A stretch of DNA of 64,000 nucleotides from Proteles cristata cristata (lineage: Eukaryota > Chordata > Mammalia > Carnivora > Hyaenidae), in assembly GCA_017311185.1 (NCBI GenBank), contig JAESUZ010004921.1, positions 620,001-684,000 of the forward strand. The letters are read 5' to 3'. Below the pieces are notes generated by a model. The model was not told where the DNA came from. It ran no database searches and saw only the letters and a list, made by a program, of their open reading frames with translations. Made by a program: the position numbers and the translations under genes. Position 1 is the stretch's first letter. Every line of letters starts with the position of its first letter. Below, piece by piece: positions 47,264 to 59,557 of the stretch.

Positions 47264-47274
47264 ACACACACACA
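47230..47274. repeat. (CA)n microsatellite
   Basis: About 21 CA units with one 'ga' interruption near 47259. Confidence 0.95.
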
Positions 47275-48019
47275 ATATGAGAAAATATGACCATGCTTTA
47301 TTAGGATGACAGCTATGATGAAGCCTGCAGCATCCTATAATGGCAAGTCTATGACTCCTAGAATTATTAGTCACTGGTAGCAGACATTCAAATTAAAAGT
47401 AAAGAGGCAACAATAGACAAGTAGAGAGTGCAAGCTAGGCTTAGGATAAACAACCTCCTGAAAAGCTGAAATCACAGAATATCCCTCCTTTTTGTATGTA
47501 GAAGGAAGGGAAGAGGGTCAACATTTACTTTCATATAAATACAGAACAGCACACTTTAAGCTGAATGTTTGTGAACTTTCATGGGGAGAGAAACGTTCTA
47601 TATTATAGACATTATAGACTTCAAGTTCGATCATTTATTTATGAATTCAACAAATACTCATTGACTGTTTACCTAGCTTGAGTCAAAGAGTTGGTCCTAG
47701 AATGAAAATGAAGACTAAGACTAAGATGAAGTACCTTGTCTACAGACTTCCAAAGTTTATTTGGAGAGCAAAACATGACTCTCTTTGGGTTGTGGGGTAT
47801 GACCCCACAGCAACGAAACAATAAGTAATCACCCAAGTTTAGGGGACTATCTCAAGGAGATCTTCCTTTACCAAGTAGACTAATGAAGCAGGTTATAATA
47901 AATAAACACAAGATTGGCTGATATGTGACAGGAAACCCATACACCAGCAACAAAGGAGAGCAAGGAAGACCTGATTTTAAAACATGATGAAGTTTATTTG
48001 CCTTGAGTATCTAGTATTA
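47275..48019. other. Unassigned sequence with an old repeat-like module
   Basis: 47630-47770 ('gaattcaacaaatactcatt', 'gaagtaccttgtctacagac') resembles the ancient module at 36440-36850. The rest is unassigned. Confidence 0.4.
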
Positions 48020-48230
48020 GATGTTATATGTTAATATAATATAATCATGCAATGTAATAATATATGTTATAATAACTTATAAAATATAATTACATAATAC
48101 AATATAATAATATAGACTATATATTATAATATAATTATATAATATATAATATATATAATGTATTGTTATTAGATTATATAATATTAGATTATATTACATA
48201 CATACATTTGCTATACATATATATATAGTG
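48020..48230. repeat. AT-rich (TATAA)n-like tract
   Basis: Dense TATA/ATAT/TAATATA repeats such as 'aatatataatatatataatg' over about 210 bp. Confidence 0.9.
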
Positions 48231-48349
48231 CCTGGTGACAGAAGCTTGTACTTTAATACTGCATTCCAGAAACCACTGGAAATTCTGAAAGGGAAGTGAG
48301 TTTATACAATTCAATACCTCAGTACAATGCCATTAAAAGTAAAAAACAA

Positions 48350-48565
48350 TCCTTTTTTTAGTTTGTTTATTATGCATTTTGAGCAAAAGAGAGCATGAGC
48401 AAGAAAGGGGCATAGAGAGAGAAAGAGAGAGAGAGAGAGAAACCCAGAAAGGTTCCACAGTCAGCATGGAGCCCAACAAGGGGCTCAGTTCCATGACTGG
48501 GAGATCATGACCTGAGCTAATATCAAGAGTCACATACTTCACCACATGAGCCACCCAGGCACCCC
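48350..48565 (-). mobile_element. Diverged CanSINE
   Basis: Antisense copy: T-rich tail, (GA)n at 48417-48440, 'catgagccacccaggcaccc' head. TSD 'aaaagtaaaaaRcaa' (48335-48349 and 48566-48580). Confidence 0.93.
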
Positions 48566-48644
48566 AAAAGTAAAAAGCAAATTTGATGTTTGTATATTTG
48601 AGGGAAGAAGGAAGCAGGATATTCAGCAAGTACCTGATATCTCT

Positions 48645-48790
48645 ATGCCTAATTTTCTTCAATTCATGATGGAGAAAATTATTAATTCCACCTGTGATTA
48701 TCGTTGAGGATTAACTGAGATAATAGTTACAAAAAAAGAGCGGTAGAGGCATAAATAATCAATAGATGTAGCTATTATCATAACCAATGC
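48645..48790 (+). repeat. MIR 3' part
   Basis: 'gcctaattttcttcaattca', 'cgttgaggattaactgagat' and 'atcaatagatgtagctatta' follow the sense MIR 3' half. Confidence 0.65.
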
Positions 48791-51700
48791 AATTAATATA
48801 CTTTTAAGTAATACATATGCATTCTAAATGCAGTGAGATTATACACCATTCTGTTATCAAGGCCCTTCAAAAAGTATGAATATGAGCATCTCTCAGGACT
48901 ATCTCATTAGAAATGTTATATTATTGGCTCTCTACTGAAGTTATTTTCACTCACATTTTATTGAAAATAATCTCTGCCATGCCAGTGCATTTTAAACATT
49001 AAATTTCTTTTGTCACTTTACATAATAAATGAAACTTGACTTTGCGTTTACTTCTTCATTCATTGCCTTGTCCAATTCTGTTCAATGGGTCGATAAAAAT
49101 GAGGGAGCTTCAATCACTAAATGTTTTTCAAAACGGGTGAAAAAATAACTTTACAATAATATCATGAGTAACACTTTATCAAAGCTCTACATAATTTATA
49201 ACTCTGAGAAAAGGCTTAGAAATAAGCAATACTGCAATGACTCTTTTCAATACTGTGGGATTTGCAATTTGGTATAGCCATATTCAGGAAATGGATCCAG
49301 TAATTTCATTTAATATATCAGGTTTCATTCTAGTGAGATGCATTGGTGGCAAGGAAAGGGAAAACACATAAACAAATTCCATTAAGTCTCTGTCTTTCAA
49401 GTTGAGTATTTATGAGTCTACTAATTGAATATTTCCCTCTCCCCAAAGAGTTTGAAATGTCATTATATCTAGAGGCTAAAAGTGCTACAAACATTAAAAA
49501 AATATTTTCCATATATCAATTAGATTATATTCTCAAGTAACAAGTAAATGAGTATGTGTATATGTGTGCATGTATGGGCATGTCTTTGCTTAAAAAGAGA
49601 AAGAAGGAAGTGCTTGTGTTATTTTACAAATATAAAATATTTGGTTAAATGGGAGTTAAAATCATTAGCATATACCAAAATCAACTGATATCTCTTTACT
49701 ACTTCTTACCATTAATTTTTGATTAACTGGCATGTGCCAGTAAAAAACTTGACAAGCACTAGGAAAAGAAGCCAGTTTTATCAGCATGGCAAAGCCACAT
49801 AGGAAATCATGAATTAGGTGTCTGAATACTGATCGGCTATTTTCTATATTTTCTCCATATATTTCTACTCTTTACAGATCATTCAACAAATTTAAATTGC
49901 CAAAACCTCTCTTGAAATAAATGCCACTCAATTCTAGTGGATATCTATAGTCATTATTTCACATGTTAGCTTTGACCCAGAGATAAAAATCTTGCTATTT
50001 TCTCCGAAAGCAGCTTACCCAGAATAGAATCTGGCAAGTAGGTGTAATTTTTGGTTGCTTACAACTATGACATTGTACAATTCAACATCAGCAACAATAC
50101 AATACACTGATCCACCTGTGTTGCCTCTTACTCACCAGGATTAAGTCGTATGCAGGGTTTAACACTGCCTATCAGAAGATTATTGTTATTCAAAAATTAA
50201 ATTTGAACAAAGTCCAGAAATATTGAGGTAGTAGTGGGGAAGAGAAGAGCATATTCAACTGTCTTCTCCATGGAGAGAAAGATAAAGGCAAATGATAACT
50301 CATGTACTGATATTTGGAAAACCCTGTTCTAGACTGAGCATAACAAATTCTAAATTCAATGAAACACAACCTTGGGGTTGCACTACCGTTTTAGTCATTT
50401 GAACCCATTAGTGAAGTGTGCTGACTCTTTCTTTCCGGACCTATGATTCATGCAGCACATCAGGAGATGAGTTAAGTGATATTTCGGGAATACTCTGTTG
50501 ATTAATCGTCAACAGGGGAAATCCAGCTTGAAAGAATGGATTGACTTCCCTTATGAACCACACAGAATAAAAGCTTATTGCTGTAGAAAAAAGCCACAGC
50601 AAACCGAGAATCTTCTAATGTTAATAGAAAGTCTGAATCATTTTATATTTTAAAATTTTTTAATTATTCTTAAAAATTTGATGTTTAAGAAAACATGATA
50701 ACATTTTAGCATTTTGATACATTGTCATTAGTGAGATGTCAAAAAGAAAAAAATAAGTAACATAAATGAGCATATAATAGTATTATCTCTAATGACTACT
50801 TAAACAATTTTACATTTCAAAAGAAAGGAGAATCAATTCTATAAACTTACAGGAAACTATCAAACTTATGTAACATAAATCTTCAGAAAAATGTTAGAAT
50901 GTCTACAAAATTCATTTTTCATATACTCAAGATTTCAGTGAATTACAGCAGAAACTTGATGAATTTTGCAATAAAAAGGGAAAAAATCTCATAAATAAAT
51001 CCTTTTTGAGTAGAAAATTTTATACAGAGAAAAACACCCAATTATTATCAGCAGTACTATTAGCTTTGGTCAGTTGATAGATTCAGACTTAGTTTATACC
51101 AATTCAGTTTAATTCTGCTCTATGACAATATACTAAAATAGCACGCTCACCTATCAATACCAAATGTGATTTGACAATAATGTTTAACAGTTCAATCACC
51201 AGACTAGTTTGGTACAACTTGTCCTTTTTCCTATGACCAGAGCAGTTGTTTTAAGATTTATATATAACAATAATCTTATTATTACCTTTATTCAAAGAGC
51301 CCAAAGATCTCTCTTTGTCCTGGACATCAAATCAGACTACTTCACAATTAGAGAGTGCCCTAGCTTATTCTTTGAGAAAAATACATCCAAAACTTGAAAA
51401 TAAGATAGAAAAGTTATTTTCTGCCTTTCAGAGATGTAACAAAGCATTGCCTATCAAGCCCACCTAATGGGTTCTCTAGTGATATAGCTCTGAAATTTTG
51501 TTTCTTACTATTCATTATCAGTATTATTACTCAAGGTCCAGACAATGAAAAATAATGGGAACTTTTAGAAAATCACTAACTTGCCACTAATTTTTGTCCA
51601 CAGAGATGCAAATTATCTGCTTTGTAGAAAATGTTATGTTTTTATTGCTTTATAGAGTATTCACCAGTTCTATCTCTAACTTTGTAATCTTATCCCCATG

Positions 51701-52779
51701 TTAGAGAGAGGACAGGTGGATAATAGATGGATGTTAGATACAGACAAATAGGTAGATAGATAGATAATAGATGAATACTCTTATTTTTAATTGTTTAAAA
51801 ATTATGATTTGACATCTTCTACATTCTAGAATTTTCTTCTATTCTTTTTACACAGAGGTATTTACATTTTCCCATGTATGAACTTCTCTCAAGTGTCTCC
51901 AAAGAGGGTTGGTACCTACTGTACACAATGCTTAGAATATTTTCCCATTAGTTCTGGCCAACTCATTTCATCTTTAAATATGTAAGTCATATCTTCTATG
52001 AAGCAGAGGTAGATGTACCATAAAGCTAATGGAGATTAACATTATGAGCTCTTCAATTTCCAAAAGTCCATTCCTAACTATTAGGAGGAATAAACCTAAA
52101 GGCATATTTTCATAGTCATATAGACAGACAGATAGATTATTGACAGATGATTAATAGATGAGAAAGTAAAATATTTTAATCACCATTGGTTATGGCCACT
52201 AGCCATTTTCACTTAAACATATATGCCTGCATACATCCTTTTATTGTTTAGTGGGTTTGAAAATAATCATGGGCATTTTTAAGACTTGGATTAGGGAAAG
52301 TTGAGTTACAGAAATATTTAATTAAGTGGAATATTTTTATGTGATGAGCAGTCACGTTCATGTATAATGATGTTACTACTAGCCACCCTGATGAAAGAAT
52401 GGTTTCCAAGAATATTACTACTTACTCACTATTCTGACGCACCCAGAAATATGAAATATATGGCAAGGCCAGGACTAACATGAGTGTATGCCAAGGTCTC
52501 CACAAACTGTGGAAGTTGTCGAGGAAAAACAGGATTTGGATTTATTGAGTGAGGCATTAACCTGGAAACAATTTCAGGTATCCACTATGAAAAATTCTAA
52601 GAAATATTTGGATTTAGTTTACATTTAGTTCAAATATATAAGTCTTCTATCTGTTGATAATGCAGATTATAGAATCATGAATATATCAAATTTCATTCCT
52701 TTGTGGATATGAGTTATGCACATATTCAGAAAGGGACTGAAGTGCTATAGCTGTCCATTTTTGAATGCTGCCTGCTCAT
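48791..52779. other. Long unassigned, repeat-poor stretch
   Basis: About 4 kb without SINE or L1. Contains a (GATA)-type microsatellite at 51716-51773 and a weaker one at 52120-52160. A small perfect inverted repeat (arms CTGTTGA/TCAACAG, 50495-50515) is present. No supported exon. Together with 43856-47229 it is the least repetitive part of the window. Confidence 0.4.
51716..51773. repeat. (GATA/GATG)n microsatellite
   Basis: 'ggtagatagatagataatag' within a broader GATA/GATG-rich run. Confidence 0.85.
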
Positions 52780-53600
52780 GTAGACCCATCCTGTCTTTTC
52801 TTCCTATGACAACAAATCATAGGGAACTTCCCAGGAAGCCACAGTTGCAGGATAGGAGAAAGAAGGCATGTGGCAGGATAGGGACCATGAGCATTTAAGC
52901 TACTTCTTCAGGTAATTTACTTGTGCCTTTAGGGTCTACTTCACCACATGATGTATGTACCAATTCCATCTGATGATGGACTGCTGTTCTACACACCCAA
53001 CTTTATGGCTTCATGGGTCAGATGACATCCAGTTCATGATGGGCAGCTTAGGTCAATGATAACTTGGCGGCACACAGTTAAGTGTTCAGTCTCTACTAAG
53101 ACCCAAAAGGCGACTAAAAGCTGTTTCTCAAAAGAAAAATTATCTGTAGAGGATGGTAGCACTTCCTCCAAAATCCGAAGGATCTATATTCCAGTTCACC
53201 CATAGAGGCCTGCCAAAGGCTCCACATAGCATACTTACCTTCTATTAGCATTTCAAACAACTTTGAATAGGCTGAATCATGGGGTCCAAGTGCACCATAG
53301 CTTGCTCAGCAGCCTAGACCTATCATGGGACCTTCTCTTGTTCTAAGCCCCACCCAAAACTAGAAGCCTTTTAAGTCATTCAGTAAATGGACTAGAGCAA
53401 CATGTCCAGATGAGCAGTATGTTAATTTCAAACACTAATGAAGCCCATTAGAAAGTGTCACTTTCTTAGTTTCAGGAGGGACCAGATGGAACAAGTTACC
53501 TTTAAGATATCTCCCAGGATATTCCAAGGGTTTTAAGATCTTTGTCAGACTCTCCTATCACTCAGGAATTAGGAGTCCTAGGAAATCTGTGTCAGGAACT
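52780..53600 (-). pseudogene. ERV pol relic (RT C-terminal/connection and RNase H start)
   Basis: The reverse complement shows gammaretrovirus-like (class I) pol landmarks in the expected order. A thumb-like segment 'VPPETKK' lies near 53480, a connection motif 'KASSFGWGLEQEKV' at about 53329-53373, and the RNase H-side 'WSLWQAS' at about 53204-53224. Several stops and frame changes separate these blocks, so it is long dead. The RT catalytic core is not seen. Left and right borders are estimates. LTRs were not found. It lies next to a protease relic in the opposite orientation. Confidence 0.7.
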
Positions 53601-53604
53601 CAGG

Positions 53605-53700
53605 ACATATTATTTTACATATATATATTATATTTTAATATTATATGTATATTTATTTATTATTTCACACAGACTAATGTGTGTCCTCTAAATCAATTCC
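53605..53700. repeat. AT-rich junction between pol and protease relics
   Basis: 'tatatatattatattttaat' and similar, a low-complexity stretch where the two ERV pieces meet. Confidence 0.7.
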
Positions 53701-53737
53701 AAGACTTGAGTCAATTTACAGATTAAGAAATCCTTGA

Positions 53738-54109
53738 ATGAAGGAGAGATTGGGTACTCTTGAGAAGGATCACATTGCTCTACCAAATTTTTATACTGTT
53801 AATTTTTCTCTCCATCTTTCCCCTGGGGATCTACAGCTTTTACCCAGAGTGACTATGTATTTGACAAAAGGAAATAATAAAATTTTTCAAGAATTATTGG
53901 ACACTGAATCTGAATTGATATTAATTCCTGTATTCTCAAAAAGGAACTATGGTTTATCAGAAGGAGTAGGAACTTGTGGAGGTCAGGTGGTCAATGGAAT
54001 TTTAGCCTCAGTCCATCTCACAGTAGGTCTAGTGGATCTGCAAATCCATGTTGTGGGTATTTCTCCAGTTTCAGCATGTATGACTGGAACGGACATACTC
54101 AGCAAGTAG
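53738..54109 (+). pseudogene. ERV gag-pro/protease relic (aspartic protease-like)
   Basis: An open frame of 123 codons. Residues 45-60 read like a retroviral aspartyl protease active-site strand, 'ELLDTESELILIP', with DTE where active enzymes have DTG or DSG, so the catalytic loop glycine is lost. A glycine-rich flap-like 'GTCGGQVVNGIL' and a closing 'GTDILSK' follow, the latter near the usual pro-pol boundary. No LTR or gag major domain is visible. Old and inactive. The orientation opposes the adjacent pol relic although the position is what a minus-strand provirus would predict. Confidence 0.7.
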
Positions 54110-54175
54110 TACAACTCCACACTAAGTGGATTCCATTAAGTTGAAAACTCACATCCGTTAAAAGTAATAACAATA

Positions 54176-54375
54176 AGCCAGTTAAGTGCTAGACTCTTGG
54201 TTTGGGCTCAAGTCTTGGTCTCACAGTTACGAGTTTGAGCCACATGTTAGGCTTCAGGCTGGCAGTACACAGCCTGCTTGAGATTCTCTCTCTCCCTCTC
54301 TCTCTGTCCCTCCACCACTTGCATGCATGCATGCTCTCTCCCTCTCTCTCTAAAATAAGTAAATTAAAAAAAAAA
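54176..54375 (+). mobile_element. CanSINE, 5'-truncated or diverged
   Basis: 'ccagttaagtgctagactct', 'caagtcttggtctcacagtt', 'gcctgcttgagattctctct' and a CT-rich run with (GCAT)n at 54321-54332. The head's first part is missing. It follows the protease relic directly. Confidence 0.85.
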
Positions 54376-54629
54376 TCACCAAAATTGGAAGCAACCAAGA
54401 TGTCAATCTATTGCTTAATTTATAAACTAACTGTGGCACAACCATACAATGAAACACTATTCAGCTAAAAATGAATCTGATTTATTTTGCCGAGTAAAAG
54501 ATGGCAGTCTAAAAAGGTTACAGACTGCTGATCCATTTGTATGACAATTTGGAAAAGACAAAACAATAGAGATTGTAAACAGTTTGATGGTTGGTTGCTA
54601 GGGATTGGGTAAGAATAAAGAAGTGAGAG

Positions 54630-54822
54630 AGTTGCCTGGGTAGCTGAGCGGGTTGACTGACCAACTTCACCTCAAGTCATGATCTCATGGTTCATGAGTT
54701 CGAGCCCCACATCAGGCTCTATACTGTCAGTGAGTAGCCCTCTTTAGATCTTCTGTCCCTCTCTGTCTCTTGCCTTTCCCTGTTAGTGCTCTCTCAAAAA
54801 TAAATAAAGCATTTTTAAAAAA
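54630..54822 (+). mobile_element. CanSINE inserted in old L1M
   Basis: 'gttgcctgggtagctgagcg' head, 'gtcatgatctcatggttcat' block and 'tctcaaaaataaataaagca' tail. L1 3' UTR sequence continues after it. Confidence 0.93.
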
Positions 54823-55388
54823 GTAAATAGGTGAAACATTGAGATTTTTTAGGGTAGTTGTACTACATTGTAATGGTAAATATATGACACTGTTCCTTAT
54901 CAATATCTATAGATTATAGAGCAAAATAAGTTAGTCTTAATTGCATATATGTTTAAGACAAGCATCTAGGGGGCAAGGGCTTCAAGGCTAGAATGTAGAA
55001 TTCCAATCACTGTGACAAAGGATTCCAACTTTATTTCAAATATATGATATACCTTACAGAAACTCTGTAAATGAATGGATTTTATAAGATGAAAAGCAAA
55101 TTTAACTGTACTACAGTTGCCAAAGTTGTTTCTTATAGGGATATTGGTCAACAGTTCTAAAACTACTATAAATGTACATTGGAATTAAAACTGATAAGTG
55201 AATAGGTGGTGACTATCAGGAGCCAGATTTCTCCTTGTTGCGGTATAAATCTACAGACAATAGAGAAAAAAATAGAATAATCCACATGTCAATGGACTGC
55301 AGCTGGGGCATCAGTTTAAAATTATATTTGTATTAATATAGAAGCATCAGTATACATATGCAAATATGTATAGGTATGTGTATAATTC

Positions 55389-55770
55389 TGGGCTGAATTG
55401 TGTCCTCCCAAATTCATGTGTTCAAGTTCTCACCTCCATCAACTCAATGTTACTGTATTTGGAGACAGGGCCTTTAAAGAGGTAATTAGGTTAAATACAG
55501 TCATTAAAGTAATCTGATTCAATATGAACAGTGTCTTTATAAGAAAAGAAGATTAGAACACAGAGATTTGGGGAGAAAAAGACCACATGAAGACAAAGGA
55601 AGATGATGGCACTCTACAAGCCAAAAATAGAGGCCTCAGAAGAGATCAACATTGCCAACATCTTAATCTTGGACTTAAAGCTTTCAGGACTATAAAAATA
55701 ATAATTTTTTTGTTGATTCAACCACTCAGTCAGTTGTATTTTGTAATGGCAGCCTTAGAAAACTAATATA
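55389..55770 (+). mobile_element. MLT1-like LTR (ERVL-MaLR) inserted in old L1M
   Basis: 'tgggctgaattgtgtcctcc', 'atttggagacagggccttta', 'gtgtctttataagaaaagaa', 'ccacatgaagacaaaggaag', 'aatcttggacttaaagcttt' and the end 'ggcagccttagaaaactaat' match the MLT1 LTR layout. L1 sequence is found on both sides. Confidence 0.85.
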
Positions 55771-55978
55771 TGCATATACATGAGTTAGTATACACCATAT
55801 ATTCAGCTGAGAGGACCCAGAAGCAATTATACCTCAGTAGCAATAAGCACACCTTGAATGCAAACCTTGGTTTCTAATATATTCCCTAATGAAAAAAAAA
55901 AATCAGGGCTTCTTGTAAAAGTCATTGATTCTAGAAAATACCTAAGATGAGTCTGAAATATGCATACTGCCAGAGAGT

Positions 55979-56002
55979 AAGGAAGTACTCAAGGAAGTAC
56001 TC
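55979..56002. repeat. 12-bp tandem duplication
   Basis: 'aaggaagtactc' twice in direct succession inside the L1M 3' UTR. Confidence 0.9.
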
Positions 56003-56850
56003 CACAGTGATAAAGCTATGCGTAAGAAACAGGAGCCAATTGAAAGTATACCCACTGGCCAAATATGGACAATTAAGAAAAGAAGCACTGTGTTATAATC
56101 TAAAATATAAAATAAATATCCATGAGTTCATACTGATGTAAATAAATTTAAATTTACAATAAAAAAATAAGAGAGAAAAATATCTCTTTCATTCGCCACT
56201 CTGTAAGTGTGGGCTGTGCATGGTGTCTTCCTTCCAATAAGCATGGTATGGAAAAGGCAGTTGAAAAGAGAAAGTTAACAGTGGAGAAGTATGATAATCA
56301 CTACTTTAGCCCCGGCATCAAGGTAAACATCAACACAGATAAATAATCTTAACAACATGGATCCTTCATATGACATGATGAAAAGAACACTATATCTCTA
56401 TTGTTCTCCTCAAAAGCAATCATCGCAGTCTAAACATGATCAAAACATAAGAAAAAGCATCACTGAGGAACGTTTTACAGAATACCTAACCAGAGATTCT
56501 CTAAGCTATGAGGGTCATTAACAATAAAGAAAAATATGAGCAACAGCCACAGTTTGGAGGAGTCTAGGACTGGATGACTATATTGTAATATGGTATCCTG
56601 GATGAGATGTTGGAACAGGAAAAGGACATTAGGTAATAACTAAGGAAATATGAATAAAGAATGAATGGACTTTTGTTAATAACAAATCTTTGTTAGTTCA
56701 TTAATTGTGACAAAGTACCATCGTAATACAGGATATAACAATAAAGGAAATTAGATGTTGACTATATAGGAGTTCTCTGTACTATCTTCGAAAATTTTCC
56801 ATAAATCTAAAACTATTCTAAAATAAAACATTTGTATTAAAAATTGGTTT

Positions 56851-57359
56851 TCATAGAATTTATAGGCAACACACGCAGAAAATATTTTGGCATGTCAGTC
56901 ATTGAACTAGTAAATATAAATGATAATTTACACGAATAGAAAAGATATTACCTAGAAAATCATACTTCTATTCTTGGTTTCTGCTGAGATAGTTGTGTGG
57001 ATCCCTAATTTACATATCTATTCTCTTCAAACAATCATCTGCCTCAGGCTATATCTGAACTTTTGATTCTTTAGAGGCACTAGTCCACAGTTGTCCAGCC
57101 GTAGATTGACTCTCTTTACAGAGCAGCTATCCTAACCAGGCATTTCCTTAATTTTAGTGTCCTTTGTGATTTGGACAGACTGAGACTGCTCTAATTTATC
57201 AAGCCCTCATTTATTTTTGTTTACTAATAGTCATTCAATATACCTCTTTACTCTTGCACTTTACTATAATCAGTATGAATCTTCATCATTTTGCTTGTAC
57301 ATCTCCTCAGCTAAATACCTAAGTTCTAAGTTCATCACTTATAAAGTCTGACTTCTACA
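56851..57359. other. Unassigned sequence
   Basis: No clear repeat. The right part may belong to the ERV-like internal sequence that follows. Confidence 0.35.
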
Positions 57360-57770
57360 AACGATAGGACACAATTTAGGTAGGTTTTCTACCAATATAT
57401 AACAATAATCACCTTTCCTTTAGTTTCCTGTTTCCTTGTGATCCCTCACCAGAGTGCCTTTAACATTGATATTTATCTAACATCCTGATAATAATGCGTA
57501 TTGTCTTAGATAACATAGGCTTTCTTCACCATATTCCTCACTTCCTCCTGAGCTCTCACTGGCAGAGTGATCAGCATTCATGTTTCTATTAACAATCTGT
57601 TAAAGTCAATGTAGGCTTCTTATCTAATGCTTCTTAAAAGTCTTTCAGCCTCCACTCATTACCAGTTTGAAGGATTCTTCCATATATTTAAGTATTTGTT
57701 ACACCAGTACTTCACTTCTTAGTCTCAAAGTTTGTTAATTTCTTATGGCCATGGTAACCAATCAGACTAC
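57360..57770 (-). mobile_element. MaLR/ERVL-type internal fragment
   Basis: The reverse complement reads 'gaagtgaagtactggtgtaa', 'ggtaatgagtggaggctgaa', 'gctcaggaggaagtgaggaa' and 'aaactaaaggaaaggtgatt'. This matches in order the 5' internal region that follows MaLR LTRs. The LTR itself is not recognisable to its right. Non-coding. Confidence 0.55.
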
Positions 57771-58463
57771 CGACTGAAATATAATTTCATGAAGGTCAGT
57801 ACCATTATCATTTATTTTGCCCCTTTTTGAGCCTGATACTAAAATCAAAATCACACTCTATTTCTAGGCAACTTCAGCCAATATCACTTTTATTAAACCT
57901 AATGAGGAACTTAGAAGACTAATTCCACAATAAATGACAGATTTGTACTAATGCAGACTGGATATTGAATGGGGTTTAAAATAAAAGTCATAGGATTTCT
58001 CCTAGGGGCTGACTTCAGGTGTGAAGCAGCTATGCAAGGCTCAGGAGGTCATTCAAGGGAGCACCAGCTAGCCAATGATAGAATGCTGCATTCGGAAGGG
58101 CCCTCAGGTCCCTTCTAGCCCAACTTCTTCATGATAAAGAGAAGGCCTGAAGCCATAGGACACTGAAACACAGGAGTCTGGCAAGAAAGGAGACAGAGTC
58201 CACTAAGAAGACAACCTCATAGGGCTACCTCAAGAAATAAGCTGAAGTACACATGCTGGAGAGTAGCAAATACCACTATGAGTAGGGAGGTAAAATAACC
58301 AGAGTTTCAACAAGAGAGACCAAGAGACACCATTAAAAGAACACTTCCTGAATGGACAGACCATGGACAGTCAATGAGCCTTCGTTAGTATACCAGTGCT
58401 CACATGTACAGAGAGCATAAAAAGCTTTTAAAACTAACAAGAGACAGAAAGCTAGCCAAAACG

Positions 58464-59357
58464 ATGAAACGGAAGAACTCTCCTCTAAAGAAATTCCAGG
58501 AAGAAATGAGAGCTAAAGAATTGCTCAAAACAGATATAAGCAACATAACTGAACAAGAATTTAGAAAATGGCCATAAAATTAATCACTGGGCTTGAAAAA
58601 GGCACAGAAGACATTTAAAAAGAGTTACGATGAATTTAAAAATGCGATAAATGAGGTGCATAAAAAAATGGAGGTGTCCAATTCAGGGATTGAAGAGGCT
58701 GAGAGGAGAATAAGTGAATTAGAAGACACAATGATAGAAAAAGAGGAAGCTGAGAAAAAAAGAGATAAATTGATCCAGGAACACAAAAGGAGAGTTCAAG
58801 AGCTGAGTGATACAATCAAACAGAACAATATCCATATCATAGGAATTCCAATGATAACGAATAAGGAAGAGGAAGAGATAAGATAAGAAGAAGAAGAAGA
58901 GGGAAAGGTGCTGAAGGGTTACTTGAACAAATTATAGCTGATAATTTTCCCAATCTGGGGAAGGAAACAGACATTGAAATCCAAGAGGCAAGGAGAACTC
59001 CCCTCAGACATAATTTGAATCGATCTTCTGCATGACATATCAAAGTGAAACTATCAAAATATAAGGACCAAGAGAGAATTCTGAAAGCAGCTAGGGATAA
59101 AAGGGCCCTAACATACAAAGGAACACCTATCAGAGTAGTGACAGACCTATCTTCTGAAACTTGGCAGGCCAGAAAGGTATGGCAAGAAATCTTCAATGTG
59201 ATGAACAGAAAAAATATGCAGCCAAGAATCCTCTATACAGCAAGCCTGTCATTCAGAATAGAAGGAGAGATAAAAGTCTTCCCAAGAAAACAAAAATTGA
59301 AAGGATTGGTCACCACTAAACCAGCCCCACAGGAGATCCCAAGGGGGACTCTATGAG
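58464..59357 (+). pseudogene. L1 ORF1 relic (RNA-binding chaperone)
   Basis: Starts at the ATG of 'acgatgaaacggaagaactc'. A coiled-coil, E/K-rich region (ORF 58593-58886, ending 'NIHIIGIP') is followed after a frame break near 58870-58900 by the RNA-recognition/C-terminal part (ORF 59045-59356). That part contains 'ERILKAARDKRALTYKGTP' and 'MNRKNMQPRILYTASLSFR', the hallmark of LINE-1 ORF1p. In intact elements ORF1p coats L1 RNA as trimers. Here a stop near 58576 and frameshifts prevent a full product. Confidence 0.9.
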
Positions 59358-59557
59358 GGAAATGTTGCAAGGAACACAAGCTACCAGAGACACCACCACA
59401 AGCATGAATCCTACAAAGAACACAATGCCTTTAAACCCATATTTTTCAATAATAACACTGGATGTACATGGACTAAATGTTCCAATCAAAAGACATAGGG
59501 TTGCAGAATGGATTTTTAAAAATCCATCTATTTGCTGTCTACAAGAGACTCATTTTA

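Larger units (their letters stand above)
54380..56850 (+). mobile_element. Old L1M: ORF2 end and long 3' UTR, split by SINE and LTR
   Basis: The ORF2 end is seen at 54380-54625 ('ggaagcaaccaagatgtcaa', 'gagtaaaagatggcagtcta'). A long L1MC-like 3' UTR follows in pieces: 54823-55388, then 55771-56850 ('aaatatccatgagttcatac', 'gtatcctggatgagatgttg', ending 'aatctaaaactattctaaaa'). All in one orientation and order, so a single element cut by a SINE and an MLT1-like LTR. Confidence 0.75.
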
